Made by a program: the position numbers and the translations under genes. From NCBI GenBank assembly GCA_021793645.1, contig JAJYSJ010000017.1:1-47645 (forward strand): a stretch of DNA of 47,645 nt, read 5' to 3'. A model generated the notes under the pieces. The model was given only the letters and a program-made list of their open reading frames with translations. It ran no database searches and was not told where the DNA came from. Source of the DNA: Bacillota bacterium (lineage in GTDB: Bacteria; Bacillota; Sulfobacillia; JAJZYS01; JAJYTV01). How positions within the stretch are numbered: position 1 is the stretch's first letter; each line of letters begins with the position of its first letter. Of the stretch, positions 23,901-31,548 are shown one piece after another.

Positions 23901-24418
23901 TGAACGCCATCTACCAGTCGGGGACGGGGTCATTCGTGATCGCGACCTCGCCGACGGGGACTGGAACCCCCAGCGTGACCGCGACGAGCAACAGTAGTGG
24001 TCAGGTCACTGTCTACCTCGCTAACTCGACAGTGGGCGCCACAGGTGTCGTAGAGGCTCTGGTATCTGGTACGGCCAACGGCACGATCAGTGGCGTCACT
24101 ACGCTAACGGTTGTGGGCCTTGGCACAGTGACCGTTGGAACGTTCACGCAGGGTGGGTCGTCAGGCGCGTACACGTACACGTCGACAGTTACCCTGGCGG
24201 ACGCCAACGGGAACCCCATCACCGGCGCCACTGCAGCGGACTTCGCTGCGAGCGACGCGGGTGCCGCGAACCTTACTGTCGGGACGGTCACTGCCACGGC
24301 TACGCCGGGCCAGTACACCCTGGTGCTTGACAGCACGAGCACCACGGCGCTGACGGACGCGGCAACCATCACGGTGACGATCAACTCGGTCGCCAAGACC
24401 GGGAGCAACACGCTGTAA
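20915..24418 (+). CDS. S-layer protein with SLH domains and Ig-like repeats
   Basis: An exported cell-surface protein of 1,167 residues. The signal peptide (MHKFRTVLSVVATTAMVLGT) is probably cut near residue 27. SLH domains at about 59-108 (YYGYIEAAYQKGYISGF, then FGPNQPITRAQAAKVLVEAY) and 122-172 (ALVGFVAEAQTLGLMNGF) should bind the secondary cell-wall polymer; residues 33-50 (NETRADFIMQLDQQLSI) are only the second half of an SLH unit. The remaining ~985 residues are Ser/Thr/Gly/Ala-rich with repeated bacterial Ig-like beta-sandwich strands (VQDANGNTV, VTDAAGNE, LEDAAGNPI, LTDAAGNVI, LADANGNPI). The high Thr/Ser content offers many O-glycosylation sites. ATG 20915 has a strong Shine-Dalgarno. 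Confidence 0.92.
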   Translation: MHKFRTVLSVVATTAMVLGTMGVAAAAGTTSSNETRADFIMQLDQQLSISSVNPSTPTFTDVPASSPYYGYIEAAYQKGYISGFTATTFGPNQPITRAQAAKVLVEAYEGGNYSPTATSTKFTDNSMIPTALVGFVAEAQTLGLMNGFVNGSFGPNADLSTAQETHLISQLKAVQAAAGFKITASASDVGPGEVVTLNSSLPNATYAVTTAPSGAAYVQSGNLFSATTPGNYVITGTLNGATATAAVTVYGAPASVVLTGGKTIVADGSSTAGAGAEDTITATVQDANGNTVADFNGSVTLYDTGNMSQILESNNSLNTAYSVNANNGVATFSVESTGLTAGLSDTLTATATTVGGSAVGQGTFTVTSVAPTASALSLSATPASIDVNALNSSTSLSVAVTDAAGNEFLGTPEQVTLSLSGPGSFTALSGSSTTPTTTYTLYVDGSQSVTVYGVEGQTGTISVTASASGITSGSVKIPAVVSGIPAKLGVTSNTGTTTTGVPYTAYTVQLEDAAGNPITSGSGANDAISISDNEGTLGGGLTYWSVANGAPNTSLGSTPINGTLSNGSYSFAVETNGTTSAAPTITIDDTTESFSTTVTYNYQVGAGTQALFEEGGNTDLSLFNTSTPSLYAEAGTAVTLSAELTDAAGNVISKAGQTIDFAFISNTGSASMPNGSSIGVDYAVPTNAQGVASVTVNTGNAGTFQLEAGLPGGTFTGGPTVTVAPAANAATGAQVGWTTPTGTVPSSIQSGASGTFSGQLQNPVSVATPQADQLLVTSSNGSILGFPTTSGWVSYGSAWIVTATASGAFSIPVKGGLAGTASVTITDLSNLNVSPVTETLSVTAGTTASGATFYYNGLPINPANPLPVTANVPVLVQVESTDAGGNAITLNANTTYNIADSNGGYFLIDNNGTAGAPTGTVTIDAGQFEANVFYVNSNPPSSGVTSGFTAGVQPLANAAVTTVATTATGSVNGSTPITFTVKDSSGAVVSGATVVLNAIYQSGTGSFVIATSPTGTGTPSVTATSNSSGQVTVYLANSTVGATGVVEALVSGTANGTISGVTTLTVVGLGTVTVGTFTQGGSSGAYTYTSTVTLADANGNPITGATAADFAASDAGAANLTVGTVTATATPGQYTLVLDSTSTTALTDAATITVTINSVAKTGSNTL

Positions 24419-24435
24419 GTCACTTGCAGCAGGAG

Positions 24436-24465
24436 AGGGACCGTCCTTGGGACGGTCCCTTTTCC
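24436..24465 (+). terminator. Intrinsic terminator of the first S-layer gene
   Basis: AGGGACCGTCC (24436-24446) and GGACGGTCCCT (24450-24460) make a perfect 11-bp stem with a TTG loop, followed by TTTCC. It lies 17 bases after the stop codon. Confidence 0.9.
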
Positions 24466-25453
24466 TGTGTAGGCGGCCCAAAGAGCGTCCTGCGGGCATG
24501 GCGAATGCAGTAAGAGAAGGAGTGCGCCGGTGTGGGATTGGTGGAGGGTTACTGCAATGGAGACCGCTGACGATATCTGACGCCTGATCCTCGCTAACCC
24601 TTGCTGGGGGCGCTGCCGAAGAGTAGGGAGACCTACCCCGCCTTCACGGCCTCCAGAGGTGATGCGGCAGGTTGCAGACAGGATGCTGCCGCCCAAGGGA
24701 GGCGGACGTCGCTGACAGCGGCGAAAAGGACTACACGGGGTTTCTCAAGAACGGTGAGGGCATGCAACATCCTCGGCTGCGTGAACCGGGACTTCTTCAA
24801 GGCTTTGACGCGAATGATTGAGGCTCTAAGTGTAAGGGAAAGCGAAGCACGGAGGCCTCCCTCTGTCCCATCGGTAATCGGTAGCTTGGTCTTTGCGTCT
24901 GCGCGCAAGATTCGCTTCTGGAGGATGTTAGCCCCGATGCCGGCACGCCCGTCCCCGTCCATGAATCCGAGGGCGTCGTCGAACGGCCCCTTCGCGGCAT
25001 GACCATCCAAGGCCCGGGCGTTCTCTTGAAGCGTAGCGATATGGTGGGGGCGGGTGTCTATCTCGACGTGACGTTCACGGTTCGGCAAGACAAGGTGGGA
25101 GCGACCAGCTGGAGAAGCTGCACGAGCACGGCAAATCCTCTAGCCTTGGGCAGTTCCGCAACGCTGCCAACGGCCGCTGCTCCCGGCAGCGCCTGCGGTG
25201 GCGTGGTGTTGAGATTGCATCCCCCTCGCACACCACCAAAGTGCGGTGCAGTGAAGCGACGCAGTGTTAGGGTAAAGCGGGACGGGGCTTGGCAGCGGCA
25301 AGGTGAGGCCAGGCAATGCGCTGCAGCAGCGCGATTTCGGGTATGTGCAGTTGCTCAAGTCGTGCCAATTGGTCGGCTTGGAACATTTTAATGTTTCTCG
25401 ACTAGAATTCTGCTTGGACGGAATTCGTCTGATCGGAACGGGGAGGAAGGCAC
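24466..25453. other. 1-kb region between the two S-layer genes
   Basis: No supportable gene. The longest frames (151 codons reverse at 24633-25088, 130 codons forward at 24999-25391) have basic, low-complexity or scrambled composition and no ribosome site, and may be decayed coding sequence. A possible promoter for the second S-layer gene lies near its end (separate entry). Confidence 0.3.
25378..25408 (+). promoter_or_regulatory. Weak candidate promoter of the second S-layer gene
   Basis: TTGGAA (25378-25383) and TAGAAT (25403-25408) are 19 bases apart in a locally A/T-rich stretch, 46 bases before the GTG start. The spacing is long, so support is modest. Confidence 0.3.
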
Positions 25454-27376
25454 GTGCACAAGTTCCAGGCCATCCTGTCGGGCATGGCGACGGGCTGCAT
25501 CATCTTAGGGACGATGGGTGTAGCGGGTGCAGCCGGGTCCCAGATCGCCAACGAGACACGCGCTGGGTTCGTTGTGCAGGTCGATCAAGCGCTTGGTATC
25601 CAGCCAGTCTATCCGACGACGCCGACCTTCCTGGACGTGCCTGCAACGAATATGGGTTATGGCTATATCGAGGCAGCGTACCAGAAGGGGTACATCGACG
25701 GGGTTACCAAGGCGCTCTTCGCGCCAAGCGCACAGATCACGCGCGCCGAGGCAGCCAAGGTCCTCGTTGAGGCATACAAGCGCGGAAAATACACACCTAC
25801 GCAGACGGCGAGCAACTTCACGGACAACGCTTCAATCCCCTCTGCGCTTGTGGGGTACGTCGCAGAGGCCCACATGCTCGGTCTCATGAAGGGCTTTGGG
25901 AACGGCAGTTTCGGCCCGGAGCGCCACCTGACGGCAGCCCAGGAGACGCACCTCATTGCGCAGCTCAAGGCCGTACTGGCGGGCGCTCCGTCAACAGCGA
26001 GCGGCCTCACGACCAACGATGCGATACCGACCGGGTACGTGGCTGGTTCCACGACAACGCCTGTGACCTTCACGCTCATCGGCAAGAACGGCGTGCCTGT
26101 GAGCGGCGTGGCCGTGACGATGACTGCTGCCAGGACGTCGGGCAGCGGTACATGGGGCATCTCCGGCGCTGCGGGCGGTGCGCCCGGGACCTCAATCATC
26201 GGCTGGACGAATGCGGCCGGAGTCGTCAACGTCTACCTGACGGACACACGCGCAGGAGACACCGGTACCGTCACCGCATCAGCGCCAGACAACGGTATGG
26301 CTTCCGTCAGCACCGGGGTGCTCACGATCACGCCAGCGGGCCCGAGTCAATTGACCTTCACAACGCCGCCTTTGCTAGAGGCACCGGGCGGCGTCACCGG
26401 GTCCGTCCCGGTGACGATGCAGCTTGAGGACGCCTACGGAAACGCTACACCAGCCTCGAGTGGCGACATCGCTGTGAGGTTGACGACGACTTCGAGCCAA
26501 GGCGCGTTCGCTACCGAGCCTGCAAGTACCGGATCCGTTTCCACCGTGATTATCCCGGCGGGATCGGGTATCGTCAGCTTCTTCTATGGCGACCAGACGG
26601 TCGGCACGCCGACCATCACTGCCGCGGCGACCGGGCTCACGACAGCCTTTCAACAGGAGACGATTTCTAGCGCCGCTACGCGCGACATCAGCTTTTCGCG
26701 TAGCACCGTGTCCACGCCGAGCGTGACGGTGACAGCTGGCCTCGACAACGTGATGCTCAACGTGAAGGTAGTGGATCATTCAGGTAATGCGATCCCAGGG
26801 CTCACATATAGCGACTTCGAGGTGACCTCCAGCGACACATCGGCGGGTAACGCCGGTGTCTTGGGGCCGGCGACGCCAGCTGACGTGGCATTCGCGAACG
26901 GCGTCTACACGGTAACGCTGACGGATGCGAACGGTGACAACGGCGCGACGCAAACACTCACCGTGGCAGTCGATGGCACGAAGCTGATACAGACGGCAGC
27001 GCTCACCGTAACACCTGGTGCGCTTACCATGTACGAAGTAAGCCCGAGTCCTATCGCGCCGCTAGCAAGCCTCACTGCGGACAGCTCGCCTATCGATATC
27101 AAGATCACTGCCGTCGATGCAGGAGGCAACCCGATCCCGAACGCCACGGTCTACCTGTCCTTCACCGTCGCCCTCGGCTCCTCAGCGGGCGCAACGGTGA
27201 ACGGCAATGCGGTAATGTCTACGCCGAACGCCTTTACCACCAACTCCAACGGCGTGGTGACGGTCCAGTACACATCTGGAGCGCCCAGCTCGATCAAGGG
27301 ACCGATGGACACCCTCACGATTGCAAATGCGCCTACTTCCCCGACCATTCAAACGGTCGACAACTACATGTACTGA
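25454..27376 (+). CDS. Second S-layer-type SLH protein (paralogue)
   Basis: A 640-residue exported protein whose first ~170 residues closely parallel the upstream S-layer protein: signal peptide MHKFQAILSGMATGCIILGT, half-SLH NETRAGFVVQVDQALGI, SLH 1 (GYGYIEAAYQKGYIDGV, then ITRAEAAKVLVEAY) and SLH 2 (ALVGYVAEAHMLGLMKGF, FGPERHLTAAQETHL). The remainder is Thr/Gly/Ala-rich Ig-like repeats (LEDAYGNATPASSG, VVDHSGNAIPG, AVDAGGNPIPN) but only half as long. GTG 25454 follows GGGAGGAAGG. It may be an alternative or minor S-layer component. No terminator was seen after it. Confidence 0.9.
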   Translation: MHKFQAILSGMATGCIILGTMGVAGAAGSQIANETRAGFVVQVDQALGIQPVYPTTPTFLDVPATNMGYGYIEAAYQKGYIDGVTKALFAPSAQITRAEAAKVLVEAYKRGKYTPTQTASNFTDNASIPSALVGYVAEAHMLGLMKGFGNGSFGPERHLTAAQETHLIAQLKAVLAGAPSTASGLTTNDAIPTGYVAGSTTTPVTFTLIGKNGVPVSGVAVTMTAARTSGSGTWGISGAAGGAPGTSIIGWTNAAGVVNVYLTDTRAGDTGTVTASAPDNGMASVSTGVLTITPAGPSQLTFTTPPLLEAPGGVTGSVPVTMQLEDAYGNATPASSGDIAVRLTTTSSQGAFATEPASTGSVSTVIIPAGSGIVSFFYGDQTVGTPTITAAATGLTTAFQQETISSAATRDISFSRSTVSTPSVTVTAGLDNVMLNVKVVDHSGNAIPGLTYSDFEVTSSDTSAGNAGVLGPATPADVAFANGVYTVTLTDANGDNGATQTLTVAVDGTKLIQTAALTVTPGALTMYEVSPSPIAPLASLTADSSPIDIKITAVDAGGNPIPNATVYLSFTVALGSSAGATVNGNAVMSTPNAFTTNSNGVVTVQYTSGAPSSIKGPMDTLTIANAPTSPTIQTVDNYMY

Positions 27377-27429
27377 GCCACGTCCGGCGGTTAACCTGCA
27401 TCGCCAAGCGCCTCTAGGAGAAACGGTCC

Positions 27430-27712
27430 AGAGCGGGCAGCCGTCGAGGTAGATGGCTGCGTAGCGCTGCAGTAAGTCCTCCTCGGCATTTGTGTCGCCG
27501 ACGGTCGCTCTGCACGGACCGCACACGATCTTGCCCTTGAACCGACAAGACCTCATGCTGACCACAGGACACGCAGCGTGGCCGGTACCTCTGAATGATG
27601 ATGTCCTCGCCGTCGCCTACCATCTTCGCGCTGTCCTTTGGTTCCATTCCGAGTTCGCGACACAGACCGGTCGGGAGCACGACACACCCAAGGTCGTCGA
27701 TCCTGCGCGCAG
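27430..27712 (-). pseudogene. Frameshifted AbrB-family regulator with Cys-pair domain
   Basis: On the reverse strand RRIDDLGCVVLPTGLCRELG continues into MEPKDSAKMVGDGEDIIIQR, the swapped-hairpin AbrB/SpoVT DNA-binding domain, then YRPRCVSCGQHEVL. The frame then shifts by one base (near 27535-27550) to RFKGKIVCGPCRATVGDTNA and EEDLLQRYAAI. Together CxxC...CxxC resembles the zinc-ribbon-like tail of some AbrB-family proteins. No start codon with the usual MKxTGIV N-terminus precedes the domain, so both the 5' end and the frame are damaged. It sits between the S-layer and glycan clusters. A sequencing error could explain the shift but not the missing start. Confidence 0.6.
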
Positions 27713-27827
27713 GCGGCCGAGATGGTCGCGATCCTCTTGACGGTCAGCACCAATAGGACAGCGAAGACGGCGGGTCGGCAATGCCGCCCCGCTTTCCTCT
27801 CGGTAGAAGTTGCTTTGGTTCGACGCA

Positions 27828-27856
27828 TTGCCGCATTCGGCAGGCGCTGGTATCAT
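27828..27856 (+). promoter_or_regulatory. Promoter of the S-layer glycan cluster
   Basis: TTGCCG (27828-27833), a 17-bp spacer and TATCAT (27851-27856) give a good sigma-A promoter; the start site would be near 27863, 40 bases before the first gene of the cluster. A 13-kb operon could be read from here. Confidence 0.7.
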
Positions 27857-27902
27857 TTCCTTGCCTATGGAATCGTAATGTCGCCCCCTGTTGGGAGGAC
27901 CC

Positions 27903-30449
27903 ATGGCCAAAAAGCAGAAGACGGCGAACGTACCTCGGCGCAAACCGGCCACACCAGCTCCGAAACGAAAGGCGCCCCGCGTGGCGGTTTCGCTCCCCGC
28001 CCTGCCAAATTGGTCGCAGTACATCGGGCCGCTTGCCCTTGCGCTCATCCTCTTGGTCGCGGCGTCCCTGCGCGGCCTCTATTTCCGTGTCGACCAGCTC
28101 TATATCGGGATCGCCGTGCTCGGAATCGGTGCGATTGCACTGCTCTTTCGGCGGGTACGGGCGTCTAGCAGCTGGGAGATTTCCTACGCGGACCTCGCCG
28201 TCTTCGGCTTCGTCCTCTTCAGTTGGCTCTCTGTGCTCTGGGCGGTCGAGCCTCGCCTCGCGCTGCAGCAGGCCATCGTCTACTCGATTGCCGGGGTTCT
28301 CTACCTTTACGCGCGCAGCCATGGCGAGGGGCAGATCGCAAATGCCCTACTCCTCGGTCTTGGCGGCATCGCCATCGCCAGCTGGCTGATGGCGGGAGCG
28401 GTCTGGCAGTACCCCGCGGCCGTCACCGTCGTGGATCGCCTCTCCGGACCCTTCCAGTACCCGGACACGGCGGGCGCCGTCTACCTCGCCACATGGCTCG
28501 GTGCGACGGTCGCACAGCTCTTCGCGGAGCGCCGCACCGCCCGACTCCTCTTCGGAGGGCTCGGGGGCCTCGCGGCCTACCTCTTCGCCCTGACGCTCTC
28601 CCGCGGCGTCTGGGTCGTGACGCCCTTCGCGGTCATCGCGCTGCTTGGCGTCGTGCGAAGGGGGCGGCGCATCGGCGTGCTCGCCGACGTGCTCGTGCTT
28701 GGCCTCTTGGCCTTTGCCCTCGCGGCGAAGACATTCCCGCACTTCAACAACGTCGGGAGCCACTACGCGCTCCTCTACGGGGCACTGGCGATCATCCTCG
28801 GTGCAGCGATCGCACAAGCGATCGAGTGGCTCCACGCACGCGGCATCGACCGCTGGCAGGTCGCGCTCACGGCGCTGCTCGCGATCTTGGTGCTCGGGGG
28901 CGGCGCCCTTGCCTATAGAGCCCGGAGCGGCGTCGCGCTCGCAGGTCAGACGACGGTGGGGCTTCGCCTGCCGGTGGGTGAGGACAAGCTCTCCCTGCAG
29001 GTCTCCGGCAGCGGCTCCGCCGCAGCGCAGCTCGCATCGCTCGACCGCTTCGGGACGCAGACCACCATCGCAAAGCAGCAGCTTCAGCCCGGCACCGACA
29101 GATGGACCGTGCAGGTGCCGAAGAGCAGCACGAGCGTCCGGCTGCTTTCGCAGGGGCAGGGCAGCCTGCGCCTCGATTCCCTCGCGGTCAACGGAGCATC
29201 CCAGTCGCTCCTTTTGGCGCGCGCGATCCCGCAGTCGATCTACCACCGGCTCCTCGGCATCTCCGGAACGGACCTCTCCGTCTGGGAGCGCATCGACTTC
29301 TGGCGCGACGGCATGAAGATGTTCGCGCAAAGCCCGATCCTCGGCTGGGGCGGCAACGCCTGGCAGTCGATCTACCAGAAGTACCAGTCCTTCAACTACA
29401 GCTCGAACCAAGCGCACAGCTCCTTGGTGGACGCGGCCGTCTCGTACGGCATCTTCGGCATCGCCTTCATCCTCTTGATTGCCGCGGCGCTCCTTTTCGG
29501 GCTGCGCCGCGCCTGGGGCAAGGGGGACCTGGCGGGTGCTTCGCTCGTCGCGGGCGCTGCCCTCTTCCTGCACTCCCTGATCGACTTCGACCTCTCCATC
29601 GCGTCTTCTCTGCTGCTCCTCTGGCTGGCGCTCGGCGCCATGCCGCAGGTACGGCTCATGACGCTGCGCCGCGTGAGCGCAGCGACCACGCAGATCGTGG
29701 GCGGTCTCCTGGGCGCGCTCGGCATCTGGGTGATCGTACTCTCGGTGGCGGCGGGGACGGAAGATGCGCTGAAGCCTCCGACGCTCCTCCAGCTGCGCCA
29801 GGCGTCTGCCCTGGACCCCCTGTCCGCGCAGCTGCACCTGGAGCTCGCGCAGCAGGAGCTGCAGCAGGCGACGTCTGCTCCCGCATCGAGCGGACTGCGC
29901 GCTTCGGCCGCCCAGGACGCAGCCGCGGCCTATCGCCTCAACCGCAATAACCAGTACACGGCAACGCTGGAGGCGCAGATGCAGATCGACGCGGGCAACG
30001 CGGCCGCCGCCCTGCCCACTCTCCGCGTAGCGCAGCAGGACCAGCCGATGAACCCGACGATGTACCAGAACTACCTCGATCTCGCGACGAACCTCGCGAC
30101 GCAGGCGCTCGGTCAGCACCACTTCACCGCTGCCCGCAGGGACCTCCATCAGGCGTGGGGCATGTACGGAACGTTCCTCTCCGAAGCGGGTGCGGCGGCG
30201 AAGGTGGCGCCGCAAAACCTCCAGATGCCTCCCGCGACGGCGCAGCTGCAGCTCTACGCGGGAGAGGCGGGGGCGCTCCTCGGGCACACGCAGACGGCCG
30301 TGCCTCTCCTCAAGGCCGCGTCTTCGGGCGGGCAACAGGCGGCGAACATCTGGCTTGCGGCGCTCGGCGCAGGGTCAGGGAAGACGACGGCTGCGCAGTA
30401 TGCAGTGCAGACGCAGTGGCTAAAGGAAACTGGAGCGCTACCCAAATAG
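27903..30449 (+). CDS. O-antigen ligase-like membrane protein with TPR-like C-terminus
   Basis: An 848-residue polytopic protein. After a basic cytoplasmic head (KKQKTANVPRRKPATPAPKR) come about ten hydrophobic helices up to residue ~330, a large extracytoplasmic loop (~340-490), and then the Wzy_C/WaaL-type region WERIDFWRDGMKMFAQSPIL with GWGGNAWQ. Two or three more helices follow (to ~600) and a ~240-residue Ala/Gln-rich helical tail with TPR character (LHLELAQQELQQAT, PTLRVAQQDQPMNP). By analogy with the WsaB ligase of Geobacillus S-layer glycosylation it probably transfers the finished lipid-linked glycan to the S-layer protein; a Wzy polymerase is the alternative. ATG 27903 follows TTGGGAGG. 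It is the first gene of the cluster. Confidence 0.82.
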   Translation: MAKKQKTANVPRRKPATPAPKRKAPRVAVSLPALPNWSQYIGPLALALILLVAASLRGLYFRVDQLYIGIAVLGIGAIALLFRRVRASSSWEISYADLAVFGFVLFSWLSVLWAVEPRLALQQAIVYSIAGVLYLYARSHGEGQIANALLLGLGGIAIASWLMAGAVWQYPAAVTVVDRLSGPFQYPDTAGAVYLATWLGATVAQLFAERRTARLLFGGLGGLAAYLFALTLSRGVWVVTPFAVIALLGVVRRGRRIGVLADVLVLGLLAFALAAKTFPHFNNVGSHYALLYGALAIILGAAIAQAIEWLHARGIDRWQVALTALLAILVLGGGALAYRARSGVALAGQTTVGLRLPVGEDKLSLQVSGSGSAAAQLASLDRFGTQTTIAKQQLQPGTDRWTVQVPKSSTSVRLLSQGQGSLRLDSLAVNGASQSLLLARAIPQSIYHRLLGISGTDLSVWERIDFWRDGMKMFAQSPILGWGGNAWQSIYQKYQSFNYSSNQAHSSLVDAAVSYGIFGIAFILLIAAALLFGLRRAWGKGDLAGASLVAGAALFLHSLIDFDLSIASSLLLLWLALGAMPQVRLMTLRRVSAATTQIVGGLLGALGIWVIVLSVAAGTEDALKPPTLLQLRQASALDPLSAQLHLELAQQELQQATSAPASSGLRASAAQDAAAAYRLNRNNQYTATLEAQMQIDAGNAAAALPTLRVAQQDQPMNPTMYQNYLDLATNLATQALGQHHFTAARRDLHQAWGMYGTFLSEAGAAAKVAPQNLQMPPATAQLQLYAGEAGALLGHTQTAVPLLKAASSGGQQAANIWLAALGAGSGKTTAAQYAVQTQWLKETGALPK

Positions 30450-30477
30450 CGCAGCCGCAAAAGAGCAGGTGAGTCCG

Positions 30478-31548
30478 GTGACAACGGTGCTGCATGTCCT
30501 GCAGTCGGGAGACCGCGGTGGTGTGCAGCGCCATGTCCGTGACCTCGCCTTGGGTCTTCGGGAGGAGACCGCCGGGGTTGTGGCGGGTACCGGGGGCTGG
30601 CTTGCGCAGAGCGTGCGCGATGCAGGCATCCCCATCCGGCAGGCTCAGCAGCTAAGGCGCTCGATGGACCCGCGCAGGATCGCGTCAGCCCGGCGGGAAG
30701 TCGAGAGGGCGTACCGGGATCTCTTGCCCCAGGTCGTCCACGCGCACGGCATCTTCGCCCTGCTGGCTGCGATGCCCCTCCATGAGTCTGTGCCGCTCGT
30801 CTACACGGCGCACGGCTTCCAGTGGCACGACGCTACGCATCCGGCCTGGATCCGGAGCCTCTCCTGGGTGATGCACCGGCAGGCCGTGACGAAGGTCTCG
30901 GCCTTCGTCGCGATTGCGGGCGAGGCGGATGAAGCGAGGGCGCTCGGCTTTTCGCGTGTCGAAGAGATCCCCAACGGGGTCACACTGCCGCTGGAGGGGA
31001 CTCCCATAGGGGGCCCGAATACCTTCGGAGTAGCCACGCGGCTTGTCGCAGGCAAAGGCCTCGAGGATCTCGCCAAGGTGCTGCAGGTGCTGGGGGCAGC
31101 AACGCTCGTGGTCGCGGGCGAAGGACCGCAAGGCGCCGCGCTTATGCAAGCGGCCGCGCGCCTTGGCGTAGGCAGCCGGGTGCGCCTCTTGGGCTGGCAG
31201 GATGACCTCGTCCCCTTCTACCGAAGCATCTCTGCCTACGTGAGTCTCTCCCGCAAGGAGGGCCTGCCGTACGCGGCACTCGATGCGCTTGCGGCGGGGC
31301 TGCCAGTCGTCTTGAGCGACATCCCCGGGCACCGTGAACTGGTGCCCGAGGGTCGCAACGGGTTTCTTACGCGGCTCGGGGATGCGAGCGCCGCGGCAAC
31401 GGCCCTAGGCCGCCTGTTCGCGGACGAGGACCTTCGGCAAAGCGCAGGCGCCGCAAGCCGGGAAGTCGCCAAAGAGCACTTCGCGCTATCGGACATGCTT
31501 AGGCGCCACCAGGCGCTCTACACGGAACTGGGGGGAGGGAGCCGATGA
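30478..31548 (+). CDS. GT4-family glycosyltransferase
   Basis: A retaining GT-B glycosyltransferase of 356 residues, cytoplasmic side. The N-domain begins TTVLHVLQSGDRGGVQRHVR with the glycine-rich acceptor loop; HAHGIFALLAA and YTAHGFQW follow; the C-domain has VATRLVAGKGLEDLAKVLQ and the donor-site motif SRKEGLPYAALDALAAGLPV (E-x7-E type, second position Asp here). GTG 30478 is chosen because AGGTGA lies 5 bases upstream. The stop overlaps the WbaP-like gene (ATGA), so it may act early, for example adding the adaptor sugar after initiation. The sugar donor is unknown. Confidence 0.85.
   Translation: MTTVLHVLQSGDRGGVQRHVRDLALGLREETAGVVAGTGGWLAQSVRDAGIPIRQAQQLRRSMDPRRIASARREVERAYRDLLPQVVHAHGIFALLAAMPLHESVPLVYTAHGFQWHDATHPAWIRSLSWVMHRQAVTKVSAFVAIAGEADEARALGFSRVEEIPNGVTLPLEGTPIGGPNTFGVATRLVAGKGLEDLAKVLQVLGAATLVVAGEGPQGAALMQAAARLGVGSRVRLLGWQDDLVPFYRSISAYVSLSRKEGLPYAALDALAAGLPVVLSDIPGHRELVPEGRNGFLTRLGDASAAATALGRLFADEDLRQSAGAASREVAKEHFALSDMLRRHQALYTELGGGSR

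Noticed and set aside
24633-25088. 151-codon reverse ORF between the S-layer genes, with GFMDGDGRAG recalling LAGLIDADG endonucleases
   Set aside because: Only a short chance resemblance; no second motif, no ribosome site, and otherwise unnatural composition.
28347-30335. 662-codon reverse frame over the ligase gene
   Set aside because: Highly charged, repeat-free antisense shadow without start site; the forward product has coherent membrane helices and a Wzy_C motif.
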